DNA of 64,000 nucleotides from Actinotalea soli (GCF_017565425.1 NZ_JAGEMK010000012.1:17472-81471), one strand, 5' to 3'; counted from the first letter of the stretch, positions 53,022 to 61,205 are shown. The notes: generated from the letters alone by a model not told the origin. Made by a program: numbers and translations.

Positions 53022-54599
53022 GTGAGTGACCAGCCTGCGACGAATTGGCCCAGCACCGAGGCGGCAGCGTCAGCGGGCTGGACGATCCGGTCAGAGCTGG
53101 ATCCGGTGGGCTCCCAGCTCAGCTGGTACCACGCTGCCCTTGCGGCCGACGAGCTCGAACTCGCCGGCCGCATCGTGCGCGCGCCGGTAGCAGGTACCGA
53201 GCACGAGGCCTCCAGGCGCACATCCCTCGCGGAAGCGCTCGTCCTCGTGGGACGCCCTGCCGAGGCGCGCCCGCTGCTCGAGGCCGACGGTGTCAGACCT
53301 CCGCAGCCCAGCGGCCCAGTGGACTGGCCTCAGGTGGTGCTGGGTTCCACCTACGCAGCGACCGGCGATGACGGCGCGTGGGCATGGCTGACCGCGAAGC
53401 TGAGCGACGTCCTCTCTCCGGAGTGGCGACTACGGCTGACTCGAGTGGTAGCGGCCGTGGCAGATCATCGAGGGGACCTCCCCGTGGCCGACGCGGCGTG
53501 GGCGGACGTCGCAGAGCTCGGCGGTACTTCATCTCCACGCCTGGCGCAGCGCGCCGCCCTCGCGAACATCCTTCGCCGCAAGCGTGAAGGCTCGCCCGAA
53601 TCGATCATCGACGTCGTCGTGGGAGCGTACGGAACCTTGCGCGGAGCTGCCGTCGACGACGCCGCGACGCGCAACGCCGTGATGCGTACTGCGGGCGCTC
53701 TGAACGAGCGTGGGGATCGCGCCGGCGCCCGGCTCCTGCTCAGGGTCGCGACAGGCATGCTGCCGCGAGATGCGGCGATGGAAACGGCCCTGCGTCGCTC
53801 GCGCCCCGAGCCGAGCCGAGCCCTGCTTGTCAGGCTCGCTGGCGTCGGCCTGGCAACCAGCGTCGCAGTTGCCTACGTTGTCGTGCGGGGAGCAGCGTCG
53901 CCGCAGACGCTCGGCGCCGAGATCCGGGGCACCACTCTGGTGCTGGCCGCGGTCCTCGGCCTGGTGACGCGACTGAGCTCGCTGCCCGGGTTCACGATGC
54001 CGGAGACGCGCGTCTGGCGGGGTCTTCGCTCGATGCGATACGACCCGGTGGAGGCCCGAGGGGGGACCTCAGGCATCTCAGGGTGGCTAGGCGTGGCCGG
54101 CGTCCTCGGGGCCGTTGCAACCATGGTGACGATCGCGGGCGTGCTGTCAGGCGCCACTTCGGACGGAGCGTGGCCGTTGTGGGCCACCACCGGCGGCTCG
54201 ATGGTCCTGTGGCTGGTCCTCACCGCTGCAGGGGGCGCTGGTGGCGTGCTCGTGCTGCGCCAGGTGCGCGGCGCGGTCGGGCGACGAAGAGTGGCGAGGG
54301 CTCGAGCGGAAGCCGCCGCACGCGCCGATCAGCTCGCAACCGTGTGCGCCTGCTGGGACAGCATCAGCACATGGGGCGCCGACGCGCGACGCTACGCCGA
54401 GCGCCATCTGACCATCGCCGGACCACCGGTACCCGTGGCCGTTCCTGACAGCCGTCTCCGCATGTGCCCTGCGTCGGGTCTCCCTTGGCTCACCGGCCCA
54501 CTCGGGCAGGGCGAGCGATTCGTGGCGCTCAAGGGCGCACTGCGCGACGTCGACGACTCGCCAGCCGGACGGCCCGCGACGCAAGGGTTCTACCTCTAG
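53022..54599 (+). CDS. Large hypothetical protein with TPR-like N-terminus and four membrane helices
   Basis: 525 aa from GTG 53022; an in-frame extension to 52827 runs through DNA next to the tRNA and is not convincing. Residues about 35-260 are Ala/Leu-rich helices with TPR-like spacing (for example AEALVLVGRPAEARPLLEA). Four membrane helices follow (about 268-288, 304-321, 352-376, 386-412), then a basic coiled segment (415-440) and a soluble end with three Cys. No known family. Its codon use has more A/T third positions than the neighbours, suggesting transfer. It is the main gene of the insertion. Confidence 0.6.
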   Translation: MSDQPATNWPSTEAAASAGWTIRSELDPVGSQLSWYHAALAADELELAGRIVRAPVAGTEHEASRRTSLAEALVLVGRPAEARPLLEADGVRPPQPSGPVDWPQVVLGSTYAATGDDGAWAWLTAKLSDVLSPEWRLRLTRVVAAVADHRGDLPVADAAWADVAELGGTSSPRLAQRAALANILRRKREGSPESIIDVVVGAYGTLRGAAVDDAATRNAVMRTAGALNERGDRAGARLLLRVATGMLPRDAAMETALRRSRPEPSRALLVRLAGVGLATSVAVAYVVVRGAASPQTLGAEIRGTTLVLAAVLGLVTRLSSLPGFTMPETRVWRGLRSMRYDPVEARGGTSGISGWLGVAGVLGAVATMVTIAGVLSGATSDGAWPLWATTGGSMVLWLVLTAAGGAGGVLVLRQVRGAVGRRRVARARAEAAARADQLATVCACWDSISTWGADARRYAERHLTIAGPPVPVAVPDSRLRMCPASGLPWLTGPLGQGERFVALKGALRDVDDSPAGRPATQGFYL

Positions 54600-54607
54600 G
54601 ACTGCAC

Positions 54608-54631
54608 GCCCGCGACCTGCAGCGATGTGGG
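54608..54631. repeat. Direct repeat, right copy (candidate attachment site)
   Basis: Exact 24-bp copy of 52763-52786, nine bases after the stop of the 525-aa gene. After the exact part, GGTGGGCC(C)TTCGTCGT(-)ATCG continues to match the left copy with small indels. Together they bound a 1.8-kb segment downstream of tRNA-Ser. Confidence 0.7.
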
Positions 54632-54723
54632 CGGTGGGCCCTTCGTCGTATCGAGGCGGCCGACGGATGTGCCAGGCTCGACCCGGCATCGTCTGGCTGG
54701 GTTCCGACTGGATCGAGGTTGTC

Positions 54724-55113
54724 ATGGCTGGCACGCCAGCAGGCTGGTACGACGACGGGACCGGCACGACGCGTTGGTTCGACGGTCAGAGCTGGACTGA
54801 CGCCGTCCAACCGCCGGCCGAGACCCCGAGTGGTCTGGGTGGGCAGATCGCCAGGATCGAGGCCGACGCGGTGTCCGGCGGTCAGCCACGTCCGGCTCCG
54901 CAGGGTGCGAGCTACGTCGTCCTGCAGGTGATCCTCAAGGAAAAGCTCTGGGGAACGGGTTCGGGGAACCTGACCGAGCTGGAGAAGGTGATCAACGCGC
55001 AGGCCGCTCTCGGGTACCGGTTGCACACCATCACCACGGCAGCGTCGGGCAGCAAGGGCCTCGGCGGCGGGGACCGGATCCAGGCGACGATGGTCTTCGA
55101 GAAGCTGTCGTAG
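54724..55113 (+). CDS. DUF2510-DUF4177 protein
   Basis: 129 aa from ATG 54724. Residues 4-26 (PAGWYDDGTGTTRWFDG, then WTD) form a DUF2510 motif, common at the N-terminus of actinobacterial exported or membrane-linked proteins. About 62-128 form a DUF4177 domain (YVVLQVILKEKL, LEKVINAQAALGYRLHTI, RIQATMVFEK). A short disordered linker joins them. No membrane segment. Function unknown. The gene lies just outside the right-hand direct repeat. Confidence 0.75.
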   Translation: MAGTPAGWYDDGTGTTRWFDGQSWTDAVQPPAETPSGLGGQIARIEADAVSGGQPRPAPQGASYVVLQVILKEKLWGTGSGNLTELEKVINAQAALGYRLHTITTAASGSKGLGGGDRIQATMVFEKLS

Positions 55114-55191
55114 CCTGCTCACCGCTCGTTCTGGCAGGTGGACGACCTGAGCTGTCAGCCCTTCGTCCTCCGCGGCCGTGAGCGGGCCAGC

Positions 55192-56427
55192 TCAGGCAGC
55201 GGGCGGGCTGCCGTCGTCGTCTGTGTGCAGTGCGTCGAGGCGGGGCGCCCGGCGCAGGCCGGCGGTCGCGCCGCCGACGACGGCGACGCCGCAGCACAGG
55301 GCTGCGAGGACCAGCGCCGTGGTCAGCCCGGCGGTGGCCGCGACAGCTCCCCCGGCAGCAGCCCCCAGAGGCTGACCACCCCAGGCGATCATGCGGGCGG
55401 TGGTGTTCACCCGTGACTGCAGCGGCATGGGCGTGATCGTCTGGCGGACGATGATCGCGTGCAGGATCGCCACCGTCGCCGCCAGCTGCCAGCACACCAG
55501 GAGCGCTGCCGCCAGCCACCACGTGGAGGGCAGGGAGAGGGCCAGCAGCGCCACGCAGGCCACGGCCCACGCTCCCAGGCTCAGGGTCCCGATGCGCAGG
55601 CGGCGCTGCAGTCGCGGCGTCGCCACCGTGGCGAGCAGGGCACCGGCCGGACCGGCCGCGTAGAGCAGTCCCAGGGCCGCCTCGCCCGGACCTAGGCCGT
55701 AGCGCTGGCTCGCCAGGACGATGAGCAGGCCGGTGACGGCACCGCCGGCGAGGCTCCCGGCCGTGCCGATCAGGGTGAGGACCCTGATCACGTCCTGCTG
55801 CCAGAGGTAGCGCAGCCCCTCGGCGATGTCGGCCAGCGGCCCCCGGCCCGAGCTCGACCGCGCCTCGTTCCAGCGCACCGGCAGCAGCAGCAGCAGCGAC
55901 AGCACGTACGTCGCCGCGTCCACGGCGATCAGCGTCACCGGCGCGAGCACCACGAGCAGGACGCCGGCGGCAGCAGGACCCGCGAGCCCGATCACGGTGC
56001 TCACGCCGGAAAGCTTCGCCATCGCCGGGCCGATGCCGCCCCGACCCACGAGGGCCGGGACGGCACCGAAGCTGCCCGCGTCGAAGAACACGAAGCAGCT
56101 CGAGGTGGCGAGGGCCACGAGCAGCAGCTGGGTGGTGCTGAGCACCCCGAGGCGGTCAGCCACGGGGATGCTCGCCATGGCCACGGCGCTGAGGGCGGTG
56201 GTCGTCAGCATCGTGCGCCGTGCACCCCACCGGTCCACCAGGGCGCCGGCGGGCAGACCCAGCACCAGGTAGGGCAGTCCTTCGAACGCGGCCAGCAATC
56301 CCGTGATCAGCGGGTCTCCGGTCCGCTGGTACACCAGGACCGGCAAGGTGACCATGGTGAGCGCGTTGCCGACCCAGGAGACCGCGCGGCTGACGACGAA
56401 GAGCCCGAACCTGCTCACAAGGGCCAC
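55192..56427 (-). CDS. MFS transporter (EntS-like MFS_3 type)
   Basis: 411 aa, twelve membrane helices. The loop GALVDRWGARRTML (about 61-74) between helices 2 and 3 is the MFS motif A. Family features match MFS_3 exporters such as EntS. It is the last gene of the metallophore import operon, 11 bp after the binding-protein gene, which suggests export of the same metallophore or a related function. Confidence 0.88.
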   Translation of the reverse strand: MALVSRFGLFVVSRAVSWVGNALTMVTLPVLVYQRTGDPLITGLLAAFEGLPYLVLGLPAGALVDRWGARRTMLTTTALSAVAMASIPVADRLGVLSTTQLLLVALATSSCFVFFDAGSFGAVPALVGRGGIGPAMAKLSGVSTVIGLAGPAAAGVLLVVLAPVTLIAVDAATYVLSLLLLLPVRWNEARSSSGRGPLADIAEGLRYLWQQDVIRVLTLIGTAGSLAGGAVTGLLIVLASQRYGLGPGEAALGLLYAAGPAGALLATVATPRLQRRLRIGTLSLGAWAVACVALLALSLPSTWWLAAALLVCWQLAATVAILHAIIVRQTITPMPLQSRVNTTARMIAWGGQPLGAAAGGAVAATAGLTTALVLAALCCGVAVVGGATAGLRRAPRLDALHTDDDGSPPAA

Positions 56428-56438
56428 TCAGGCCGGGA

Positions 56439-57476
56439 TCACGGGTGCAGGGCCTGGCTCAGTCGCTCCACGCCGTCGACGACCCGCAGGTTGGTCGAGT
56501 CGCTCTCCGGCATGGTCACCACGCGCCCCTCGCTCACGGCCGCGACTCCCGGCAGCAGCTCGGACAACCCAGCCACGGCGGCCTCGGTGTCGGCACCCGG
56601 GCCGGTCAGCAGGACGATCGTGCCCGGGTCCCGGCTCAGGACGTCCTCGCGGGAGATCTCGCTGTAGTACTGCCCCGGGGGCAGCTCGCCGGCGTAGAGG
56701 TTGTGCCCGCCGGCCTTCTCGGCGATGTCGGTGTAGACGCCGTCGTACGTGTAGAGGACGCCGTCGTAGTCGGCGATGAAGACCAGCGGGGTCTCGGGCT
56801 GGTCCGCGACCCGCGTCTCGACAGCATCCAGGCGCTCGCGCAGCTCGTCGGCGAGCTCCTCGGTCGCGGAGGTCTCACCGAGCAGCGTGCCGATCGCGTC
56901 CAGGTCGGTGAAGACGTCCTCGACGGTCGCCGCCGTCGCGTCGTCGCCGCAGAAGCCCGACAGCACGAGCACCTGGGTGCCCTGGGAGGCCAGCTCGTCG
57001 ATGGTCGGCAGCTGGGAGCCGTCGAAGAGGTACTCACCGTCGGCCCAGATGAGGTCCGGCTGGGCGGCGGCGAGCTGCTCCCGGGTCAGGGCTGCGGCGC
57101 TCAGGACCGGGATCTCGGCGAGGGCGTCGGCGTACTCCTCCGACGGCGTCCCGTTGGCGGAGTTGTACTGCCCCACCAGGCGGTCCCCCTCGTCGACCGC
57201 GAGCAGCACCTCGGTCGAGGTGGTCCACCCCGACACGACGCGCTGGGCGGGTTCGTCGAGCGTCACGGTACGCCCGCAGTTCTGCACGCTGACCTGCCCG
57301 GCGGTCACCTCGGCACCGTCCACCTCCGAGGAGGTCGGCGTGGTCGTATCGGTCGAGGTGCAGGCGGAGAGCAGCAGCACCGCCGCGGCAGGCGTCGCCC
57401 AGCGGGCCAGCTGTCGCGTCGCGGGGCGCGTCGTCGGGCGTGAGGTCGGGCGTGAGGTCGGGTGACAGGCCGTCAT
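56439..57476 (-). CDS. FecB/BtuF-type metallophore-binding lipoprotein
   Basis: 345-aa receptor. A long N-region of Thr-Ser-Arg-Pro repeats precedes the signal helix and lipobox LSAC (Cys about 39). The periplasmic-binding fold (about 70-340) has QNCGRTVTLDEPAQRVVSG and later VFIADYDGVLYTYDGV and RVVTMPESDSTNLRVVDG. Overlaps the ATPase stop by four bases. Ligand: probably a siderophore or zincophore. Confidence 0.88.
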   Translation of the reverse strand: MTACHPTSRPTSRPTTRPATRQLARWATPAAAVLLLSACTSTDTTTPTSSEVDGAEVTAGQVSVQNCGRTVTLDEPAQRVVSGWTTSTEVLLAVDEGDRLVGQYNSANGTPSEEYADALAEIPVLSAAALTREQLAAAQPDLIWADGEYLFDGSQLPTIDELASQGTQVLVLSGFCGDDATAATVEDVFTDLDAIGTLLGETSATEELADELRERLDAVETRVADQPETPLVFIADYDGVLYTYDGVYTDIAEKAGGHNLYAGELPPGQYYSEISREDVLSRDPGTIVLLTGPGADTEAAVAGLSELLPGVAAVSEGRVVTMPESDSTNLRVVDGVERLSQALHP

Positions 57477-58285
57477 GGGGACTCCAGTGCTATCGAGGGG
57501 CTGGTGGGACAGGCAGAGCGCGGGGCGAAGCTGAGCTGCGCCCTGCCGGTGAGCGGGTTGGTCCCGCAGTGCGCGTGCACCTCGAAGACCTCGCGCAGCA
57601 GGTCGGTGGTCAGCACCTCCGCAGGCGCCCCCTGAGCGACCAGCCGACCACCGGCCATCACGAGGAGGTGGTCGCAGGCTGCTGCGGCGAGGTTGAGGTC
57701 GTGCAGGACGGTGACCACCGTCACCGGGAGGTGGGTCACGAGGTCCAGCAGCTCCAGCTGACCCGCGATGTCGAGGTGGTTGGTGGGCTCGTCCAGGACG
57801 AGGAGGTCTGCCTGCTGAGCCATCGCGCGGGCGAGCAGGACGCGCTGCTTCTCGCCCCCGGACAACGCCGTGAAGAGGCGGGTTCGGAGGTGCCCCGCGC
57901 CGACCCGGTCCAAGGCGTCGGCGACCACGTCGTTGTCGTGGTGCGACGCGCGGCCCAGCGGCCCGAAGTGCGGTGTGCGTCCCACCATCACTGCCTCGTG
58001 CACCCTGGCGTCCACGGCGAGGAACCCGTCCTGCACCATCGCTGAGACGCGCTGGGCGGCCTGGCGGGCGGACAGGTCGCGATGGACGTCTCGCCCGCCG
58101 ACGAGGACGCTGCCGGCGGCAGGGCGCAGAGCCCGGTACACGACCCGGCACACCGTGGACTTGCCGCTGCCGTTGGGCCCGACGATGCCGGTCACCGTCC
58201 CCGGGGCGCACGCAAAGCTGACGTCGTCGACGATGGTGCGGCGGCCGATGTCGACGCTGAGGCCTCGCACCTCCAGGGAGGTCAC
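57473..58285 (-). CDS. FecE-type ABC transporter ATP-binding protein
   Basis: 270 aa from GTG 58285. Walker A GPNGSGKST (about 36-44), the FecE-type signature LSGGEKQRVLLARAMAQQA (about 141-159), Walker B LLVLDEPTNHLD, and His switch VTVLHDLNLAA. The last 40 residues after the domain are poorly conserved. Coupled by four-base overlaps to permease and binding-protein genes. Confidence 0.93.
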   Translation of the reverse strand: MTSLEVRGLSVDIGRRTIVDDVSFACAPGTVTGIVGPNGSGKSTVCRVVYRALRPAAGSVLVGGRDVHRDLSARQAAQRVSAMVQDGFLAVDARVHEAVMVGRTPHFGPLGRASHHDNDVVADALDRVGAGHLRTRLFTALSGGEKQRVLLARAMAQQADLLVLDEPTNHLDIAGQLELLDLVTHLPVTVVTVLHDLNLAAAACDHLLVMAGGRLVAQGAPAEVLTTDLLREVFEVHAHCGTNPLTGRAQLSFAPRSACPTSPSIALESP

Positions 58286-59346
58286 AGCGGCCGCCCCTGA
58301 CGGCGGAGCAGGACCAGGAAGAACGGCACCCCCACGAGCGCGGTCACCACGGTCAGCGGCAGCTCGACAGGTTGCGCCGCGGTGCGGCCGACCAGGTCGG
58401 CCAGGATCAGGAACACACCTCCGGTCAGGGCAGCCAAGGGCAGGAGCGCCCGATGGTCGGTGCCGATGACCAGGCGGACCGCGTGCGGGGCGATCAGGCC
58501 GACGAACCCGATGCCGCCCGCCACGGCGATCACCGCCGCGGTCAGCAGAGCCGCCACCACCAGGAGCTGCAGGCGCAGGGCGCCGACGCGCAGCCCCAAC
58601 GACGCCGCGACCTCGTCCCCGAGGACCAGGGCGTTGAGAGCCCGGGCCTTCAGCAGGAGCCACGCCGTACTGGCGATGACGATCAGGGCGGGGAGAGCGA
58701 GCGAGCTCCACTGGGCACCGGACAGCGTCCCGAGCAGCCAGAAGAGCACCGCCTGCAGCTGCGCACCGCCCTGGCGCAGCTGCAGGTAGCTGGTGACGGC
58801 CTGGAAGAGGTAGCCGAGCGCGACACCTGCCAGCAGCAGGCGCACCGGGTCCACGCGCCCGTCGCGCTGCCCCAGGAGCAGCACGAGCACCAGGGTGACC
58901 AGCGCGCCGGCGAAGGCGGCTGCCGAGACCCCGAGGCCTCCCACGGCGCCCAGCGTGAAGACCGCGACCGCCGCTGCGGAGGCGCCGGCGGAGACACCCA
59001 GCACGTACGGGTCCGCCAGCGGGTTGCCGACGACAGCCTGCAGCACGGTCCCGGCCACGGCGAGTCCCGCACCGGCGATGAGGGCCAGCAGCACTCGTGG
59101 CACCCGCACCGACCAGACGATCTGGTCGTGGATCGGGTGCGGTGCGGGCCCCCCCGACCGCAGGCCGCCGACATGGCTCCACACGACCGCCAGCACCTGG
59201 CTCGGAGCGATCCGGACAGCCCCCGCGCTGGTCGCGAGCACGGCTGAGAGGAGGACCAGCGCGAGCAGCACCAGGCCGAGCACCCGTGCCCGAGACCGAG
59301 GCGTGGGCACGACAGCCCCCGACTCCGTGGCGACGGCGTCGATCAC
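58282..59346 (-). CDS. FecCD-family metallophore ABC permease
   Basis: 354 aa, ten membrane helices; start GTG 59346 after GCAGGAG. Family blocks: RVPRVLLALIAGAGLAVAG (about 80-98), QAVVGNPLADPYVLGVSAGA, and GGIGFVGLIAPHAVRLVIG (about 274-292, docking to ATPase). A single permease gene indicates a homodimer. First gene of the operon, with a Zur/Fur-like box 19 bp upstream. Confidence 0.94.
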   Translation of the reverse strand: MIDAVATESGAVVPTPRSRARVLGLVLLALVLLSAVLATSAGAVRIAPSQVLAVVWSHVGGLRSGGPAPHPIHDQIVWSVRVPRVLLALIAGAGLAVAGTVLQAVVGNPLADPYVLGVSAGASAAAVAVFTLGAVGGLGVSAAAFAGALVTLVLVLLLGQRDGRVDPVRLLLAGVALGYLFQAVTSYLQLRQGGAQLQAVLFWLLGTLSGAQWSSLALPALIVIASTAWLLLKARALNALVLGDEVAASLGLRVGALRLQLLVVAALLTAAVIAVAGGIGFVGLIAPHAVRLVIGTDHRALLPLAALTGGVFLILADLVGRTAAQPVELPLTVVTALVGVPFFLVLLRRQGRPL

Positions 59347-59364
59347 CTCCTGCCTCCAGACTAT

Positions 59365-59379
59365 TGAGAACGATTATCG
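59365..59379. promoter_or_regulatory. Zur/Fur-type box upstream of the metallophore operon
   Basis: TGAGAACGATTATCG is a 15-bp imperfect palindrome close to the actinobacterial Zur box (TGAAAACGATTTTCA type). Iron genes in actinobacteria usually carry a DtxR/IdeR box (TTAGGTTAGGC type), which is absent here, so zinc control is the more likely reading. Confidence 0.6.
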
Positions 59380-59422
59380 CTGCGCACAGTAGGCCCGCCG
59401 TGAGCCGCGGTCAAGAAGTGAT

Positions 59423-59439
59423 CCCCCCCCCCGGGGGGG
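59423..59439. repeat. Homopolymer palindrome C10-G7
   Basis: Ten C followed by seven G in a noncoding stretch between the metallophore operon and the next plus-strand gene. Such tracts slip easily during replication or sequencing. The surrounding 135 bp hold no gene. Confidence 0.6.
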
Positions 59440-59481
59440 CGATAGCTACACCCACTGACCACGTCCTCGCCGGCGGTCCTC

Positions 59482-60114
59482 GTGTACTCGTCGCCCCCGC
59501 CCCCTCAGGTTCCGCGCCGGCGGGCACCTCGTCCCGAGCCCGGCGAGCGGTACACCTGGTTCCCGGCCCCCGAACGCGCTGGCCGCGCTGACGGTGACGG
59601 TGACGGTGACGGTGACGGTGACGGTGACGGTGACGGTGACGGTGACGGTGACGGTGACGGTGACGGTGACGGTGACGCATCATGGGCGGATGAGGTCGAG
59701 ACGCTCCGCACCAGGCTCTCGCGCGCACGAGCCGGCCGGGTGACGGACCGCGACTCGCGGCGGGACTCGGCCTCTACTCCACCGCGATCCCCTGTCGTCA
59801 CCCCGGACGGACGGTACCTGGTCGTCCGGGGGCGGTTGTGGCGCCGGTCGGACCCGTCGCTCGACCCGCACGAACGCGAGCGCCTGACCAGCGAGCTCAT
59901 GGCGGCCCGTCGCGCCAAGGGAGCAGCGATGCGAGCCGACGACGCCGAGGCACGCGAAGCGGCCCGGGCTCGGGTCGATGCTGCCAAGCACGCCCTCGGC
60001 GAGCGGGGCCCCGTCTGGTGGGAGGACGACGCCCCCGACCTGACTCGTCGCATGGCACGGACGACGCTCTATGCCGAGTGGTGGGCCTCCCTCACCGAGG
60101 GCGAACGGAGCTGA
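59482..60114 (+). CDS. Conserved hypothetical protein with (Gly-Asp)14 repeat in its N-terminus
   Basis: Frame from GTG 59482 (210 aa). The conserved part begins near residue 105 (TPDGRYLVVRGRLWRRSDPSL) and runs through ELMAARRAKGAAMRADDA, ALGERGPVWWEDDAPDL to the end, a small-protein family widespread in bacteria, function unknown. The N-terminal half is a Pro-rich segment plus the acidic (GD)14 run, absent from usual members. A start at GTG 59740 (125 aa) would give a normal-length protein and leave the repeat as upstream DNA. Neither start has a clear ribosome site. Confidence 0.65.
   Translation: MYSSPPPPQVPRRRAPRPEPGERYTWFPAPERAGRADGDGDGDGDGDGDGDGDGDGDGDGDGDGDASWADEVETLRTRLSRARAGRVTDRDSRRDSASTPPRSPVVTPDGRYLVVRGRLWRRSDPSLDPHERERLTSELMAARRAKGAAMRADDAEAREAARARVDAAKHALGERGPVWWEDDAPDLTRRMARTTLYAEWWASLTEGERS
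59593..59676. repeat. Hexanucleotide tandem repeat (GGTGAC)14
   Basis: Fourteen perfect copies of GGTGAC over 84 bp. In the forward frame it reads Gly-Asp, and copy number changes would never break the frame. Confidence 0.95.
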
Positions 60115-60181
60115 CGGGCAGTGAGGTGTACCGCGGTTGCGCGTGACGCCGGGCACGCGGACGGCACGTAGGCTCGTCCTC

Positions 60182-60616
60182 GTGGCGACGTTCTCCTCGG
60201 TATCCCGACAGCACGTCCTCCAGGCCCTCGCCGAGTACGACGCCCGTGGCGGCGAGGAGTTCCTCGAGGCGTACGGCTTCTCACCCTCGCCGGACTACCC
60301 CCTGGTGCACGAGGGCCGGAGCTACGACTCGCGGGCGGTCCTCGGGGTCGCGCACCGTTTCGCGACCGGCCGCCTCGCTCCACCGGACGAGTTCACCGGT
60401 GGCATGGACGCGGCGGTGACGATCCTGCGCAAGCGTGGCTTCGAGGTCACCGAGCCGGCCACGGCTCGGCGCCCAGCGCCGCAGCGAGTCCCCCGCGCTC
60501 CCCGGACGCCGCGCTCGCCGGCACGGTCGACGGCCGCCGCGCCTCCCGCGCCCAAGGTCTGCCCGACCTGCTCGATGACGCTCCCCGGCACCGGCATCTG
60601 CGACTACTGCGCCTGA
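60182..60616 (+). CDS. ScoMcrA-head-like protein with C-terminal zinc ribbon
   Basis: 144 aa from GTG 60182, with TAGGCT seven bases upstream (leaderless); the frame extends to 60137. Residues about 3-95 (VSRQHVLQALAEYDARGGEEF, YDSRAVLGVAHRFATG, DEFTGGMDAAVTILRKRGFEV) match the N-terminal head domain of ScoMcrA-type modification-dependent endonucleases. A basic Pro/Ala linker leads to a CPTC...CDYC zinc ribbon. There is no SBD, SRA or HNH domain, so it cannot act as a nuclease alone. It may be a stand-alone DNA- or protein-binding helper. Confidence 0.7.
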   Translation: MATFSSVSRQHVLQALAEYDARGGEEFLEAYGFSPSPDYPLVHEGRSYDSRAVLGVAHRFATGRLAPPDEFTGGMDAAVTILRKRGFEVTEPATARRPAPQRVPRAPRTPRSPARSTAAAPPAPKVCPTCSMTLPGTGICDYCA

Positions 60617-60667
60617 CGCCACCGGGCTGCTCTCCTCGGAGAACGCCTACGAGCTAGTCGCCGCGTA

Positions 60668-60693
60668 CGGTAGACGAACTAGTCCGTCTACCG
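60668..60693. promoter_or_regulatory. TetR operator of the DoxX-TetR operon
   Basis: CGGTAGAC-GA-ACTAGT-CC-GTCTACCG is a 26-bp inverted repeat with one mismatch pair, 11 bp upstream of the DoxX-like gene. Its position and symmetry fit the site of the TetR protein encoded as second gene. Confidence 0.7.
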
Positions 60694-60704
60694 CTGGAGT
60701 CCTC

Positions 60705-61205
60705 ATGGCCGCGCCCCAGAACCCCGCGACGACGCCGACCACCTCAGGTCGCGCGACGCCCGTCGCTCCCGCGCCGAGCTCGGTCCCGCGCACCGTGGGG
60801 CGGTTCGCGCTGGCAGCGGCCCTCGCCACGGCAGGGATCGGGCACCTGACCGTGAGCCGGGAAGAGTTCCAGGCCCAGGTGCCGCCGTGGGTGCCGCTCG
60901 ACCCGGACGTCGTCGTCCTTGCCTCCGGGGTGGTCGAGATCGCCCTCGCGGCCGCCCTCGCCCTTGCTCCGCGCAAGCATCGCTGGCTGGTCGGGTGGGT
61001 GGTGGCCGCCTTCTTCGTGGCGATCTTCCCGGGCAACATCTCCCAGTACGTGACGGGAACCGACGGCTTCGGGCTCGACACCGATCAGGCCCGCGCGCTC
61101 CGGCTGCCCTTCCAGCCCGTCCTGGTGCTCTGGGCCCTCTGGTCGACAGGCGCCTGGCGCACCTGGCGCGCCCGACGAGCTGCCGCAGGTGGCGGTTCGC
61201 GATGA
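60705..61205 (+). CDS. DoxX-family membrane protein
   Basis: 166 aa with about four membrane helices (about 32-48, 72-90, 98-112, 134-150) after a disordered Thr/Pro N-terminus. The stretch GIGHLTVSREEFQAQVPPWVP (start about 44) is typical of the DoxX-like/DUF4345 group with HFT...F...P pattern. Ends in an ATGA overlap with the TetR gene, so they form an operon under one operator. Role in redox or stress response is inferred from family only. Confidence 0.82.
   Translation: MAAPQNPATTPTTSGRATPVAPAPSSVPRTVGRFALAAALATAGIGHLTVSREEFQAQVPPWVPLDPDVVVLASGVVEIALAAALALAPRKHRWLVGWVVAAFFVAIFPGNISQYVTGTDGFGLDTDQARALRLPFQPVLVLWALWSTGAWRTWRARRAAAGGGSR

Noticed and set aside
58282..59379. DtxR/IdeR iron box before the FecCD operon
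   Set aside because: No TTAGGTTAGGC-like sequence in the 135-bp upstream region; only the Zur/Fur-like box is present.
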